NCBI RefSeq assembly: GCF_013401995.1
Contig: NZ_JACBJI010000010.1
Coordinates: 1-56,242 of the forward strand
Source of the DNA: Flavobacterium agri
GTDB taxonomy: Bacteria; Bacteroidota; Bacteroidia; Flavobacteriales; Flavobacteriaceae
DNA: 56,242 bases
Direction: 5' to 3'
Part shown: piece by piece, positions 1 through 8,215 of the stretch
Position numbering within the stretch: the stretch's first letter is position 1
How the letters are laid out: each line of letters begins with the position of its first letter
Notes under the pieces: model-generated
Database searches by the model: none
Seen by the model: the letters and a program-made list of their open reading frames with translations, nothing else
Told to the model about the DNA's origin: nothing
Translations under genes and position numbers: made by a program

Positions 1-16
1 TCGCTGATTGCGGGTG

Positions 17-46
17 CAAAAGTAGCCACTTTTTCCGCTCCCGCAA
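17..46 (-). promoter_or_regulatory. Promoter reading out of the left edge
   Basis: On the minus strand a TTG (44-46), a 19-base spacer and TACTTTTG (17-24) match the Bacteroidetes promoter pattern TTG-N19/20-TAnnTTTG. The bases after the -7 box read TTTGCACCCGCA, the same as after the tRNA promoter at 52326-52357, so a stable RNA gene probably lies just left of the window. The start point would fall about 6-8 bases past the box. The gene itself is not visible. Confidence 0.6.
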
Positions 47-160
47 GTTTTTGAGGCAAGTTTTTTTGAGGTTTTTTTGAAAATATTCATAACCATTAGA
101 TAACGAAACGTTTACGATTTGAAAATTTTCAAAAGATTTTCAAGGCTATCACACCAGATG

Positions 161-727
161 TCACAATTCCAAGCTTAGCTGCTCCTCGCCTTCTGTGCGG
201 AAGCCCGAAAAAACAAAGTCAGCGACCACGTCATACTGCATTCTGGAATGGTTAAACCTGCGTAAACTGATACGGTCGCAATCGAAAACCAGATCGGGAA
301 CGCCAGAAAACAGCTCTTTGGCCGTTTCCAATTCACCCGAAGACAACTGGCGCGCGATGCTCATATGCGGGTCTTCGGATTTCTTGGACGCGAAAGCAGC
401 ATGCATCTTATGAAAAACCCCCATGATGTACCTTATATATATAGTAGCGTCTTTATCGGGCGAAAGAAAAAAAGCACCATTGGGATAATTGCCGTATCCG
501 TCGAAGCGGATTTCCTTCGAACCGACCTGTCCGCAAAACAATTGTACGGCCTTAATACGGCTTTCAAGTTCCCGGGCGTCGCATCGAAAAACATTAAAGG
601 TCACATGCGCATCGGAATTGACGCTGCCGAATCTTTTCCCGAGCGCATTCCTGAGTTGCTGTTTCATATCTTTTACCTGTCCTATTATATAAGGAGGCGG
701 ACAGATGGCGAATGAGTATTGTTCCAT
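161..727 (-). CDS. 2H phosphoesterase superfamily protein (2'-5' RNA ligase-like)
   Basis: Protein of 188 residues. Two catalytic motifs of the 2H superfamily are visible, H41-V-T43 and H121-M-S123, about 80 residues apart as in 2'-5' RNA ligase/cyclic phosphodiesterase folds. The family hydrolyses or joins 2',5' or cyclic phosphate bonds in RNA or nucleotides; the substrate here cannot be read from sequence. I chose the ATG at 727 because the upstream in-frame extension (to 862) looks non-coding and would overlap the promoter region of the divergent sigma factor. Cytoplasmic, apparently a single-gene unit. Confidence 0.75.
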   Translation of the reverse strand: MEQYSFAICPPPYIIGQVKDMKQQLRNALGKRFGSVNSDAHVTFNVFRCDARELESRIKAVQLFCGQVGSKEIRFDGYGNYPNGAFFLSPDKDATIYIRYIMGVFHKMHAAFASKKSEDPHMSIARQLSSGELETAKELFSGVPDLVFDCDRISLRRFNHSRMQYDVVADFVFSGFRTEGEEQLSLEL

Positions 728-864
728 CGGATAAAGATAATCAGAATGCAGATGACGGAAAGCAATGTAATGGCCACCGACATATCCGAAAAAAAATAAA
801 AATTTCAAATACGAGGCAACTTCTACATTTGCATTTCCGTCTATGCAATAGAAACACGACAAAG

Positions 865-1428
865 TTGAAGATAATCACGCTACACGAATCGGAAGAAACG
901 CTGATCAAGAAGGCGCTCAAACGCGACCCGAAAGCCGAGGAAAAGCTGTTCAAGAAACACGCGCCCCGTATGCTTAGCGTATGCCGCAATTACATTTCCG
1001 ACTTGCATTATGCCGAAGACGTGATGATCACGGGCTTCACCAAAGTATTCGACAACTTGCACCGTTTTCGGTTCGAAGGAAGTTTTGAAGGTTGGATCAG
1101 GCGCATCATGGTCCGCGAAGCCATCGATTTCCTGAGAAGCCGCAAACAGATGCAGTTCGCCGAAGTGGAAGAAGCGGCTTTCGTAAGCATCGACGCGAAT
1201 CCTGACGATTTCGATACGGATGCGCTCCAACTGCTCATAGATGCCTTGCCCGACGGTTATCGCACGGTTTTGGTCATGTATGCGGTTGAAGGCTACAGCC
1301 ACAAAGACATAGCCGATATGCTCGGAATTTCGGAAAGCACGTCCAAATCGCAACTTTTCAAGGCGCGCAAAGTATTGCAACAACAATTGGAAAACCAAAA
1401 AAACACGGCACATGGAAAAGGATTTTGA
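865..1428 (+). CDS. ECF-type RNA polymerase sigma factor
   Basis: About 187 residues with a region 2 (acidic, DVMITGFTKVF and EGWIRRIMVRE) and a C-terminal region 4 helix-turn-helix (YSHKDIADMLGISE, then TSKSQLFKARK). This is the typical two-domain ECF sigma factor that directs RNA polymerase to extracytoplasmic-stress promoters. No ATG precedes the conserved N-terminus closely; a TTG at 865 gives LKIITLHESEE, which aligns with the usual flavobacterial start MKII-LH, so TTG is the likely start. An in-frame ATG at 712 would add 51 residues without family support and overlap the divergent gene's start. The 3' end overlaps the next gene by 17 bases, indicating translational coupling. Confidence 0.88.
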   Translation: MKIITLHESEETLIKKALKRDPKAEEKLFKKHAPRMLSVCRNYISDLHYAEDVMITGFTKVFDNLHRFRFEGSFEGWIRRIMVREAIDFLRSRKQMQFAEVEEAAFVSIDANPDDFDTDALQLLIDALPDGYRTVLVMYAVEGYSHKDIADMLGISESTSKSQLFKARKVLQQQLENQKNTAHGKGF

Positions 1429-2083
1429 AAAAGAACTGAGCCACAAATTGAACCAAAGGACGATCGAACCTTCAAGCAATGCTTGGGAACGCGTGAACCT
1501 ACAAAGAGGAAAAACCAAAAAAAGACCTACCTATATAAGGTATTGGATAGCGGCATTATTCGTTTTGGGATTAGGTATTTTGTGGATGCAAATCGGAAAT
1601 CAGGAAACCGAAATACCGACTGAGATCGTAAAATCCGAAAACAATCCATCGAAACCTGCGCAAACAAAAGCGGGAATCGAACTTCCCGAACCTTCCGCCA
1701 AAGAGCAAATCGCGACCATAACGCCGCGAAAGACCGAGATCGCCGAACCTGCCAATACGCAAACCGCAAAACCCGAACTTCCGAAACAACAAACACTGAC
1801 TCTGGCTTCGGCCGATGTAAGACGTCATGGAATCGAAGACAAGATCACATCCACTGTCGTGCTCATGATCGATTCGGGTAAAAAAGTCGACGCCGACGAC
1901 GTAGACCTTCTCATAGAAAAAGCGCGCAAGGAAATCGCCGCGGGCAACGGCCTTTCCAAACGCACCGACGCGACGGCACTTTTAAAAGACAGCGAATCTG
2001 AAATCGACGAAAATTTCCGCACCGGCGTATTAGAAAACCTGTTCAAACACAAGAAAATCAAAGTGGCCCTAAGCAGCCATTGA
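1412..2083 (+). CDS. Putative membrane-anchored anti-sigma or sigma-associated protein
   Basis: Protein of 223 residues with a charged cytoplasmic N-terminus (1-40), one hydrophobic segment near residues 44-61 and a long low-complexity Pro/Lys/Glu/Thr-rich stretch before a C-terminal domain without recognised motifs. Overlap with the ECF sigma gene and the single membrane span match the genetic layout of anti-sigma factors in Bacteroidetes, but no defined anti-sigma domain (ZAS or FecR) is seen. Function is inferred from context only. The beta-barrel-like secreted protein follows after 23 bases and is probably co-transcribed. Confidence 0.6.
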   Translation: MEKDFEKELSHKLNQRTIEPSSNAWERVNLQRGKTKKRPTYIRYWIAALFVLGLGILWMQIGNQETEIPTEIVKSENNPSKPAQTKAGIELPEPSAKEQIATITPRKTEIAEPANTQTAKPELPKQQTLTLASADVRRHGIEDKITSTVVLMIDSGKKVDADDVDLLIEKARKEIAAGNGLSKRTDATALLKDSESEIDENFRTGVLENLFKHKKIKVALSSH

Positions 2084-2106
2084 TCAAACCCACTAAAACA
2101 ATCATC

Positions 2107-3228
2107 ATGAAAAAAATCATTTTCGCCTTGCTGGCGACCGGACTTTGCATGTCTGTCGCAAACGCCCAGAACAACACCGAGAACACGATCTCGAAGGACA
2201 AAGACTCGACCGCGCTCCAATTCGAGAAAAGGAACAAGGATTATGCGCTCAAGGATCTGGAAGCCGAAAAGGAACGCATCGAAAAGCACGAAAAATTCAA
2301 GCTCAAGCAAGCGCTCAACCGTATCAACGAAAAGCTCGAGAAAAAGGAAATCACGGCTGAAGAAGCCCAAAAACTCAAAGAAGACGCCGCAAAAGAAGCC
2401 GCGCTCAACATCGACAACAAGCTTGCGATCGTCGAAAACCAAAAGCAATTGCTCGAAAGAGGCAGCCGATGGACGTTCGACTACGACGGCGGAAAAACCC
2501 TAGAACTCGGTCTCGGCAATTCATACGACGACAACGGCAGCACGCTTTTCGGGATCGGATATGAAAACCGAAGCAAAAAAGTGCAATTCGACAAGCGTAC
2601 TTATACGGACGTTGTCGTGGCCGGCGGGATTTCTAACGCACTTTCGGGCGAAAGGTCGCTAAAGGAATCGCCGTATAAAATCTGGAAAAGCGGATTTGCC
2701 GAACTCGGATTCACGTTCCGCACGCGATTGCTCAAGGATTCCAATTTTTGGCGTTTGGCTTACGGAGCGTCACTTCAAGTGCATGCGTTCACGCTTTCTG
2801 GCAACAGATACGTAACCGTCGACGGCGACCAAACGAATTTCGAAACCTTTCCAGAACATCTGAAGTATCAAAAACTCCGTATCACCAACCTCGTTTTTCC
2901 GGCTTATCTCGAATTCGGGAACTCCAAAAAACTTGAATATTACGACCGCGTGCGTTATTCGACGGTCAACGACTGGAAATTCGGCATCGGAGGTTACGCT
3001 GGAATGAACCTGTGGCAAAACCAGACGTTGCGCTACCGCGAAGACGGACGCAAGATCGAAGACGTTCAAAGACGTTCGTTCAACGCGAGCAATTTCGTGT
3101 ATGGAGTCGGCGCATATGTAGGATTCGGTCCGACGGCGATTTACGTAAAATACGACCTGAACCCTTTATTCAAGCACGGACCTCAGAAAGAAAACGTGAT
3201 ATCGGTCGCACTTCGCATCGATCTTTGA
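2107..3228 (+). CDS. Secreted protein with coiled coil and predicted outer-membrane beta-barrel
   Basis: 373 residues. A signal peptide ends near residues 20-21 (ANAQ); residues about 30-115 are strongly charged Lys/Glu-rich helix, likely coiled coil; the rest has alternating aromatic/polar strands (for example WKFGIGGYAGMNLW) and ends in IDL, as expected of an outer-membrane barrel. The start at 2107 is chosen because it begins directly with MKKIIFALL; an ATG nine codons earlier would spoil the signal peptide. Third gene of the sigma operon, so possibly part of its output. No family name recognised. Confidence 0.7.
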   Translation: MKKIIFALLATGLCMSVANAQNNTENTISKDKDSTALQFEKRNKDYALKDLEAEKERIEKHEKFKLKQALNRINEKLEKKEITAEEAQKLKEDAAKEAALNIDNKLAIVENQKQLLERGSRWTFDYDGGKTLELGLGNSYDDNGSTLFGIGYENRSKKVQFDKRTYTDVVVAGGISNALSGERSLKESPYKIWKSGFAELGFTFRTRLLKDSNFWRLAYGASLQVHAFTLSGNRYVTVDGDQTNFETFPEHLKYQKLRITNLVFPAYLEFGNSKKLEYYDRVRYSTVNDWKFGIGGYAGMNLWQNQTLRYREDGRKIEDVQRRSFNASNFVYGVGAYVGFGPTAIYVKYDLNPLFKHGPQKENVISVALRIDL

Positions 3229-3246
3229 TTTGGGCGTTACCCAAAA

Positions 3247-3280
3247 ACAAAAAGCAGCTTTCAACGGGCTGCTTTTTTGT
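3247..3280 (+). terminator. Rho-independent terminator of the sigma operon
   Basis: Stem AAAAAGCAGC with GCTGCTTTTTT, loop of about ten bases, 18 bases after the stop codon of the barrel protein. Confidence 0.8.
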
Positions 3281-3307
3281 TTTCGGGTCAGGCTGTCGGC
3301 ACTCGCT

Positions 3308-3339
3308 TTTTGGTTCCTCGACTGCGCTCGGAACCAAAA
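3308..3339. repeat. Inverted repeat TTTTGGTTCC / GGAACCAAAA
   Basis: Perfect 10-base arms around a 12-base loop (tcgactgcgctc). No T-run follows on the plus strand. It resembles the loose hairpin repeats common between flavobacterial genes; role unknown. The remaining bases 3340-3500 of this gap are A/C-rich and show nothing else. Confidence 0.6.
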
Positions 3340-3506
3340 GAGCTCAAACAAAGCCGCCATCCTTAACGCACTACAGTGGAATTATCGCCAAAAAGACAAA
3401 TTACCAACCACATCCTCATCTCTCATCTCACATTTCACTATTCACATTTCACCATTCACCAACACTCTCACCTCTTCCACACCTTTCACGTTACCACCAA
3501 ATCACC

Positions 3507-3514
3507 TATATTTG
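3507..3514 (+). promoter_or_regulatory. -7 box upstream of thrS
   Basis: TATATTTG matches TAnnTTTG. The -33 region has only TTC at the expected distance. The start point would be near 3521, giving a leader of about 12 bases before the thrS ATG. Confidence 0.55.
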
Positions 3515-3532
3515 CAAACCTAATTTCAAATC

Positions 3533-5488
3533 ATGATCAAGATAACATTGCCCGACGGCTCGGTAAAAGAGTTTGAAAATGGCGCAACTCCTATGGATGT
3601 CGCCAAAAGCATAAGCGAAGGTTTGGCCAGAAACGTAATTTCTGCGTCTTTCAACGGCACGACCGTAGAAACCGAAACGCCACTCACGACCGACGGTTCT
3701 TTGGTTCTTTATACATGGAACGACAAGGACGGTAAAAAAGCGTTCTGGCATTCCACATCGCACGTTTTGGCTCAGGCGCTCCAGGAATTGTATCCGGGCG
3801 TGAAGCTGACGATCGGTCCGGCGATCGAGAACGGCTTCTATTACGACGTCGATTTCGGCGACAACAAAATTACCGATGCCGATTTCAAGGCCATCGAAGA
3901 CAAGATGCTCGACATCGCACGCGGTAAATACGAATTCAGGATGCGTTCCTCGTCGAAAGCCGATGCGCTTGCTTTTTACCAGAAAGAAAACAATCCATAT
4001 AAGGTAGAATTGATCGAAAACCTCGAAGACGGTACGATCACGTTCTGCGACCATTCTACGTTCACCGATCTTTGCCGAGGCGGACACATCCCGAATACTG
4101 GTATCATCAAGGCCGTGAAAATCATGTCGATTGCGGGTGCCTATTGGAGAGGAGACGAGAAGAACAAGCAGCTGACACGTGTTTACGGCATCTCGTTCCC
4201 AAAACAGAAAGACCTGACCGATTACCTCGAACTTCTCGAAGAAGCCAAACGACGCGACCACAGAAAACTCGGAAAGGAACTCGAATTGTTCGCGTTCTCC
4301 CAGAAAGTAGGTCAAGGTCTGCCCTTGTGGCTACCGAAAGGTGCCGCATTGCGCGACCGTTTGGAGCAATTTCTTAGAAAAGCCCAGAAAAAAGCGGGTT
4401 ACGAGCAAGTCGTGACGCCACACATAGGACAAAAAGATTTATACGTGACTTCCGGTCACTATGCGAAATACGGCGCGGATTCTTTCCAGCCGATCCACAC
4501 GCCGGCCGAAGGTGAAGAGTTCCTTTTGAAGCCGATGAACTGTCCGCACCACTGCGAGATTTACGCCGTGAAGCCTTGGTCGTACAAGGATTTGCCGAAG
4601 CGTTATGCAGAATTCGGAACGGTTTACAGATACGAACAATCGGGCGAATTGCACGGATTGACACGCGTTCGCGGATTCACTCAGGACGATGCCCACATTT
4701 TCTGTACGCCAGATCAGTTGGACGCCGAGTTCAAGAACGTGATCGACTTGGTGTTGTATGTTTTCGGATCGCTCGGATTCGAGAATTTCACGGCCCAGGT
4801 TTCGGTTCGCGACCTGGACAATCCCGATAAATACATCGGTTCGGTCGAAAATTGGGAAAAAGCCGAGCAAGCGATCATCAACGCGGCTCGCGACAAAGGT
4901 TTGAACTACGTGATCGAATCGGGCGAGGCGGCGTTTTACGGTCCGAAACTCGACTTCATGGTCAAAGATGCTTTGGGTCGCCAATGGCAACTCGGAACAA
5001 TTCAGGTAGATTATAACTTGCCGGAGCGTTTCGAATTGACGTATAAAGGTTCGGACAACGAATTGCACCGTCCGGTCATGATCCACCGCGCGCCTTTCGG
5101 ATCGATGGAACGCTTCATTGCGATCCTTCTCGAACACACGGCAGGAAACTTCCCACTTTGGTTGATGCCCGAGCAGGCTATCATCCTGTCTTTGAGTGAG
5201 AAGTATGAAAATTATGCGAAAAAAGTTTTGGATTTGCTCGAAAATCACGAAATTCGCGCCCTAATTGACAATCGCAACGAGACGATCGGGAAGAAAATCC
5301 GTGAAGCCGAGACCAAAAAATTCCCTTTCATGCTCATTGTCGGGGAAGAAGAGGAAAAGAACGGCACGATTTCGGTGAGACGCCACGGCCAGGAAGGCAA
5401 AGGCAATGTCACCGTGACAATCGAGGAATTCGCCAAGATGGTCAATGATGAAATCAGCACAACACTAAAGACTTTCGGGTCTAACTGA
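3533..5488 (+). CDS. thrS: Threonine--tRNA ligase
   Basis: 651 residues, full family length. Charges tRNA-Thr with threonine in the cytoplasm. Domain order: TGS domain (1-62), editing/SAD domain with HSTSHVLAQAL and the CRGGH motif, class II catalytic core with zinc-ligand Cys337 in KPMNCPHH and motif 2 (YRYEQSGEL...TRVRGFTQDD), then the C-terminal anticodon-binding domain. First gene of the conserved order thrS-infC-rpmI-rplT; infC starts 36 bases after the stop. The family consensus CRGPH reads CRGGH here, a minor change. Confidence 0.98.
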   Translation: MIKITLPDGSVKEFENGATPMDVAKSISEGLARNVISASFNGTTVETETPLTTDGSLVLYTWNDKDGKKAFWHSTSHVLAQALQELYPGVKLTIGPAIENGFYYDVDFGDNKITDADFKAIEDKMLDIARGKYEFRMRSSSKADALAFYQKENNPYKVELIENLEDGTITFCDHSTFTDLCRGGHIPNTGIIKAVKIMSIAGAYWRGDEKNKQLTRVYGISFPKQKDLTDYLELLEEAKRRDHRKLGKELELFAFSQKVGQGLPLWLPKGAALRDRLEQFLRKAQKKAGYEQVVTPHIGQKDLYVTSGHYAKYGADSFQPIHTPAEGEEFLLKPMNCPHHCEIYAVKPWSYKDLPKRYAEFGTVYRYEQSGELHGLTRVRGFTQDDAHIFCTPDQLDAEFKNVIDLVLYVFGSLGFENFTAQVSVRDLDNPDKYIGSVENWEKAEQAIINAARDKGLNYVIESGEAAFYGPKLDFMVKDALGRQWQLGTIQVDYNLPERFELTYKGSDNELHRPVMIHRAPFGSMERFIAILLEHTAGNFPLWLMPEQAIILSLSEKYENYAKKVLDLLENHEIRALIDNRNETIGKKIREAETKKFPFMLIVGEEEEKNGTISVRRHGQEGKGNVTVTIEEFAKMVNDEISTTLKTFGSN

Positions 5489-5524
5489 CACTAAATCAAA
5501 GTATAAATTTAATTTTTTAAAGCC

Positions 5525-6082
5525 ATAGCATTAAGAAGCAACAACAGGGGTCCGGCCCGTGTAGAAAAAAAGGATGCGCACCGCATCAACCAACATATTC
5601 GTGGGGTTCACGAAGTACGTCTCATCCGTGAAGGTGCAGAGCCGATAGTCGTCAAATTGACCGACGCTTTGCGCATGGCTGATGAGCAGGAACTGGATCT
5701 GGTAGAGATTTCTCCGAACGCAGTCCCGCCTGTCTGTAAAATCATGGACTACAAAAAGTTCGTGTACGAGCAGAAGAAACGCGACAAAGCCTTGAAAGCG
5801 AAGTCTACGCAAGTGACGATCAAGGAAATCCGTTTCGGGCCGCAGACAGACGATCACGATTACGAGTTCAAGCGCAAGAACGCCGAGAAATTCCTAAAAG
5901 AAGGCTCGAAAGTAAAAGCTTTCGTATTCTTTAAAGGACGTTCGATCATCTATAAGGACCAAGGGCAAATCCTGCTTTTGAAACTTGCAACCGACCTTGA
6001 AGAATGGGGCAAAGTAGAAGCGATGCCGGTTCTCGAAGGAAAGCGTATGATCATGTTCATCGCGCCGAAGAAGAAGAAATAA
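5525..6082 (+). CDS. infC: Translation initiation factor IF-3 (non-canonical ATA start)
   Basis: 185 residues if started at ATA 5525. IF-3 binds the 30S subunit and discriminates against wrong start codons and premature 50S joining. The N-terminus after the start, ALRSNNRGPARVEKKD, aligns with the conserved flavobacterial IF-3 start; the core motif EISPNAVPPVCKIMDY follows. An in-frame TAA at 5510-5512 leaves no ATG, GTG or TTG that keeps the N-domain; TTG 5657 or ATG 5672 would delete most of it. A rare start codon fits the known autoregulation of infC through AUU in other bacteria. Ends with a Lys-rich tail. Confidence 0.93.
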   Translation: MALRSNNRGPARVEKKDAHRINQHIRGVHEVRLIREGAEPIVVKLTDALRMADEQELDLVEISPNAVPPVCKIMDYKKFVYEQKKRDKALKAKSTQVTIKEIRFGPQTDDHDYEFKRKNAEKFLKEGSKVKAFVFFKGRSIIYKDQGQILLLKLATDLEEWGKVEAMPVLEGKRMIMFIAPKKKK

Positions 6083-6145
6083 GTCGCAGCAGGCAGTAGC
6101 AGAAAGCAGTAGCTGACTGAAACGAAAACTTGCCGCAACCACTAA

Positions 6146-6300
6146 AGCCTAGCCCGGATGGCAGCGGTTAGCCTTTTGCAGAAAACGACCAGATTTTTCG
6201 CTTTTGCGGAAGCGACCAGCGGAAGCTCTTCGCAAATGCTGAAAAAGCGGCGGTTTTCAAGAAAGCTAAAAGCGAACAGCCGGATTAGCTCCTGAAAAGA
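6146..6300. repeat. Dispersed flavobacterial intergenic element, copy 1
   Basis: Three blocks mark the element: CCTAGCCCGGATGGCAGCGG at the left, a central GCGGAAGCGACC/AGCGGAAGC block, and AGCGAACAGCCGGATTAGCT at the right. The same blocks in the same order occur on the opposite strand at 12215-12355. It sits in the 325-base infC-rpmI gap. Further right, AAAGCTTACAGC occurs twice (6341-6352 and 6362-6373). Function unknown. Confidence 0.65.
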
Positions 6301-6407
6301 ATAGCCGTAAAGAAAACGGATTTGTCTTTTCATCGGACGTAAAGCTTACAGCATAATGCTTAAAGCTTACAGCAAAAAAGTAAGTCAAACCACAATAATT
6401 AGGAATC

Positions 6408-6605
6408 ATGCCTAAAATGAAAACCAAATCCAGCGCCAAGAAACGCTTCAAAGTGACAGGTTCTGGAAAAATCAAAAGGAAACACGCTTTCAAAAGCCAC
6501 ATCCTTACCAAGAAGTCTAAAAAGCGTAAGCTCGCGTTGACTCATTCAGCTCTTGTTCACAAGACTGACGAAAAAAGCGTTAAGCAACAATTGCGTCTTA
6601 TCTAA
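6408..6605 (+). CDS. rpmI: 50S ribosomal protein L35
   Basis: 65 residues, very basic, beginning MPKMKTKSSAKKRFKVTGSG as usual for L35. Component of the large ribosomal subunit. Separated from infC by a long gap holding a repeat element and followed by rplT after 119 bases, so an internal promoter or RNA processing is possible. Confidence 0.97.
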   Translation: MPKMKTKSSAKKRFKVTGSGKIKRKHAFKSHILTKKSKKRKLALTHSALVHKTDEKSVKQQLRLI

Positions 6606-6724
6606 GACCAAAATGTTGTCGTCAATCGATAGTCGGTTGATCGGTTAATCATTTATAACCCTGTAACGGGCTTTAAGTTCCTTCGATTCAATTCAGGACG
6701 CCTGCTGCAAAAAACAAGAAAAGT

Positions 6725-7069
6725 ATGCCAAGATCAGTAAACTCCGTAGCTAAAAGAGCTCGCAGAAAAAAAGTATTGAAGCAAGCCAAAGGTTTCTTTG
6801 GTCGTCGTAAAAACGTTTGGACAGTAGCCAAAAACGCTGTCGAGAAAGCAATGCAGTACGCATACCGCGACCGCAAAGCGAAAAAGAGAAATTTCCGTTC
6901 ATTGTGGATCATGCGTATCAACGCCGGTGCACGTTTGGAAGGAATGTCTTACTCTCAGTTCATCGGATTGGTGAAGAAAAACAACATCGAGTTGAACCGT
7001 AAAGTTCTTGCCGATCTTGCGATGAATCACCCTGAGGCTTTCAAAGCCATCGTGAACAAAGTAAAATAA
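6725..7069 (+). CDS. rplT: 50S ribosomal protein L20
   Basis: 114 residues, full length, with the hallmark MPRSVNSVAKRARRKKVLK start and WIMRINAGAR. Binds 23S rRNA early in 50S assembly and in other bacteria represses its own operon by binding leader RNA; no L20 leader was identified here. Last gene of the thrS operon. Confidence 0.98.
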   Translation: MPRSVNSVAKRARRKKVLKQAKGFFGRRKNVWTVAKNAVEKAMQYAYRDRKAKKRNFRSLWIMRINAGARLEGMSYSQFIGLVKKNNIELNRKVLADLAMNHPEAFKAIVNKVK

Positions 7070-7100
7070 ACGTTTTTTATAAACTAGGAATGACTTACTC

Positions 7101-7127
7101 AAATCCCGCTCACAAGGCGGGATTTTT
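7101..7127 (+). terminator. Terminator after rplT
   Basis: AAATCCCGC and GCGGGATTT form a 9-base-pair stem with a 7-base loop followed by Ts, 31 bases after the rplT stop. Confidence 0.88.
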
Positions 7128-7144
7128 ATTTATAGAATCCACAC

Positions 7145-7720
7145 ATGCTCAAAAAACTCCTTTCCCAAAATCCCCTTTTCGTTTTCGCACTCGAAATAGA
7201 AGCCGCATCGGCATTCGAAGACAGTAACAATGCCTTCGTCGGCGTCGGAAAAGTCCTTTCCACATACAATTTGATGAAGCGCCTCGAAATTGAAAAACCA
7301 AGTATTATCGTAAACCTCGGTTCGGCCGGAAGTACAGAATTTGCCAGAGGAAGCGTGATCAACTGCACTAAATTCATCCAACGCGACATGGACGTTCAGG
7401 CGTTGGGTTATAAAAAATTCGAAACGCCTTTTTCGGGAGAAGATCCGGTTTTGGAATATGGAATTTCCGTCGAAAACCTACCTCAAGGCATTTGCGGCAC
7501 AGGCGATTTTTTCGAGACTTCGCACGTCAACACAGAATACAACGTGATCGATATGGAAGCCTATCCGCTCGCGCTGATTGCCAAAAAAGAAAACATCCCG
7601 TTCCTGTGCCTCAAATATATTTCGGACGGAGCAGACGGCGCAGCAGCCGAAGATTGGCTCGTTTCCGTTCACCACGCGGCATTGGCATTGCGAAACGAAA
7701 TCGACAACCTGAAAGCTTAA
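7145..7720 (+). CDS. Nucleoside phosphorylase-family protein (MTA/SAH nucleosidase-like)
   Basis: 191 residues. Motifs of the PNP/UDP phosphorylase fold: NLGSAGST near residue 58, CGTGDFF near 118 and VIDMEAYPLA near 133, where Met-Glu-Ala contacts the ribose. The family cleaves nucleosides such as methylthioadenosine or S-adenosylhomocysteine; the short length (usual 230-250) and divergent sequence leave the substrate open. Its stop overlaps the convergent HxlR gene by four bases. Preceded by the rplT terminator, so it needs its own promoter. Confidence 0.75.
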   Translation: MLKKLLSQNPLFVFALEIEAASAFEDSNNAFVGVGKVLSTYNLMKRLEIEKPSIIVNLGSAGSTEFARGSVINCTKFIQRDMDVQALGYKKFETPFSGEDPVLEYGISVENLPQGICGTGDFFETSHVNTEYNVIDMEAYPLALIAKKENIPFLCLKYISDGADGAAAEDWLVSVHHAALALRNEIDNLKA

Positions 7721-8088
7721 ATTTTGGCGACGGTCGCTTTTTGGGCCGCGACACCTCTTCCCCATTCCGCGATGACTTCGAGCATCGGGACTAAAGTCTT
7801 TCCGAAATCGGTCAGTTCATATTCGACTTTGAGCGGCGGTTTTGAAGTGTAGACCGTGCGTTTTATCAAGCCGTCTTCTTCGAGCTGTTTTAATTGCAGA
7901 CTTAGCGTGCGTTCCGTAACGACGGGCATGAATTTGCGCAACTCGTTATAACGCAACGCTCCGTTTCTCAGATGAAACAGGATTACGGTTTTGTATTTGC
8001 CTCCGATAAATTCCATCGTGATGCTCGTACTGCACGGAAACTGCTTTCCGTCGAGGATATACTGTTCGTTTTTACAATCGATCGTCAT
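7717..8088 (-). CDS. HxlR-family winged-helix transcriptional regulator
   Basis: 123 residues. The HxlR fold is clear: Cys19 near the N-terminus, GGKYKTVILFHL, RYNELRKFMP, ERTLSLQLKQLEEDGLIKR recognition helix and the wing. Such regulators often sense electrophiles or oxidants through the N-terminal Cys and control a divergent reductase. Here the divergent neighbour is an MDR-type oxidoreductase and the 127-base region between them holds an inverted repeat and overlapping -7 boxes, so it probably regulates itself and that gene. Confidence 0.9.
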   Translation of the reverse strand: MTIDCKNEQYILDGKQFPCSTSITMEFIGGKYKTVILFHLRNGALRYNELRKFMPVVTERTLSLQLKQLEEDGLIKRTVYTSKPPLKVEYELTDFGKTLVPMLEVIAEWGRGVAAQKATVAKI

Positions 8089-8118
8089 TTTTTTTGAACC
8101 TATCCTTTTTGATAGTTA

Positions 8119-8149
8119 TTGCAAAGATAAAAAACTATAAATATTTTTG
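8119..8149 (+). promoter_or_regulatory. Promoter of the MDR oxidoreductase
   Basis: TTG (8119-8121), a 20-base spacer and TATTTTTG (8142-8149) give a near-ideal Bacteroidetes promoter. On the minus strand TATCTTTG (8122-8129) can serve the HxlR gene, so the two promoters overlap face to face. Confidence 0.8.
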
Positions 8150-8170
8150 TTACTATAATTTTTATAGTTT
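8132..8170. promoter_or_regulatory. Probable HxlR operator
   Basis: Perfect inverted repeat AAACTATAAA (8132-8141) and TTTATAGTTT (8161-8170), with an extra ACTATAAT between. The left arm overlaps the spacer and borders the -7 box of the plus-strand promoter, so binding would block it. Assignment to HxlR is inference from position. Confidence 0.6.
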
Positions 8171-8215
8171 AAAATTTGGAGTCGGAAAAAACCGAATCCG
8201 CAAAAACACAAAACC

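Noticed and set aside
5657..6082. Truncated infC starting at TTG 5657
   Set aside because: The conserved N-domain is present upstream in the same frame; the missing item is only a standard start codon.
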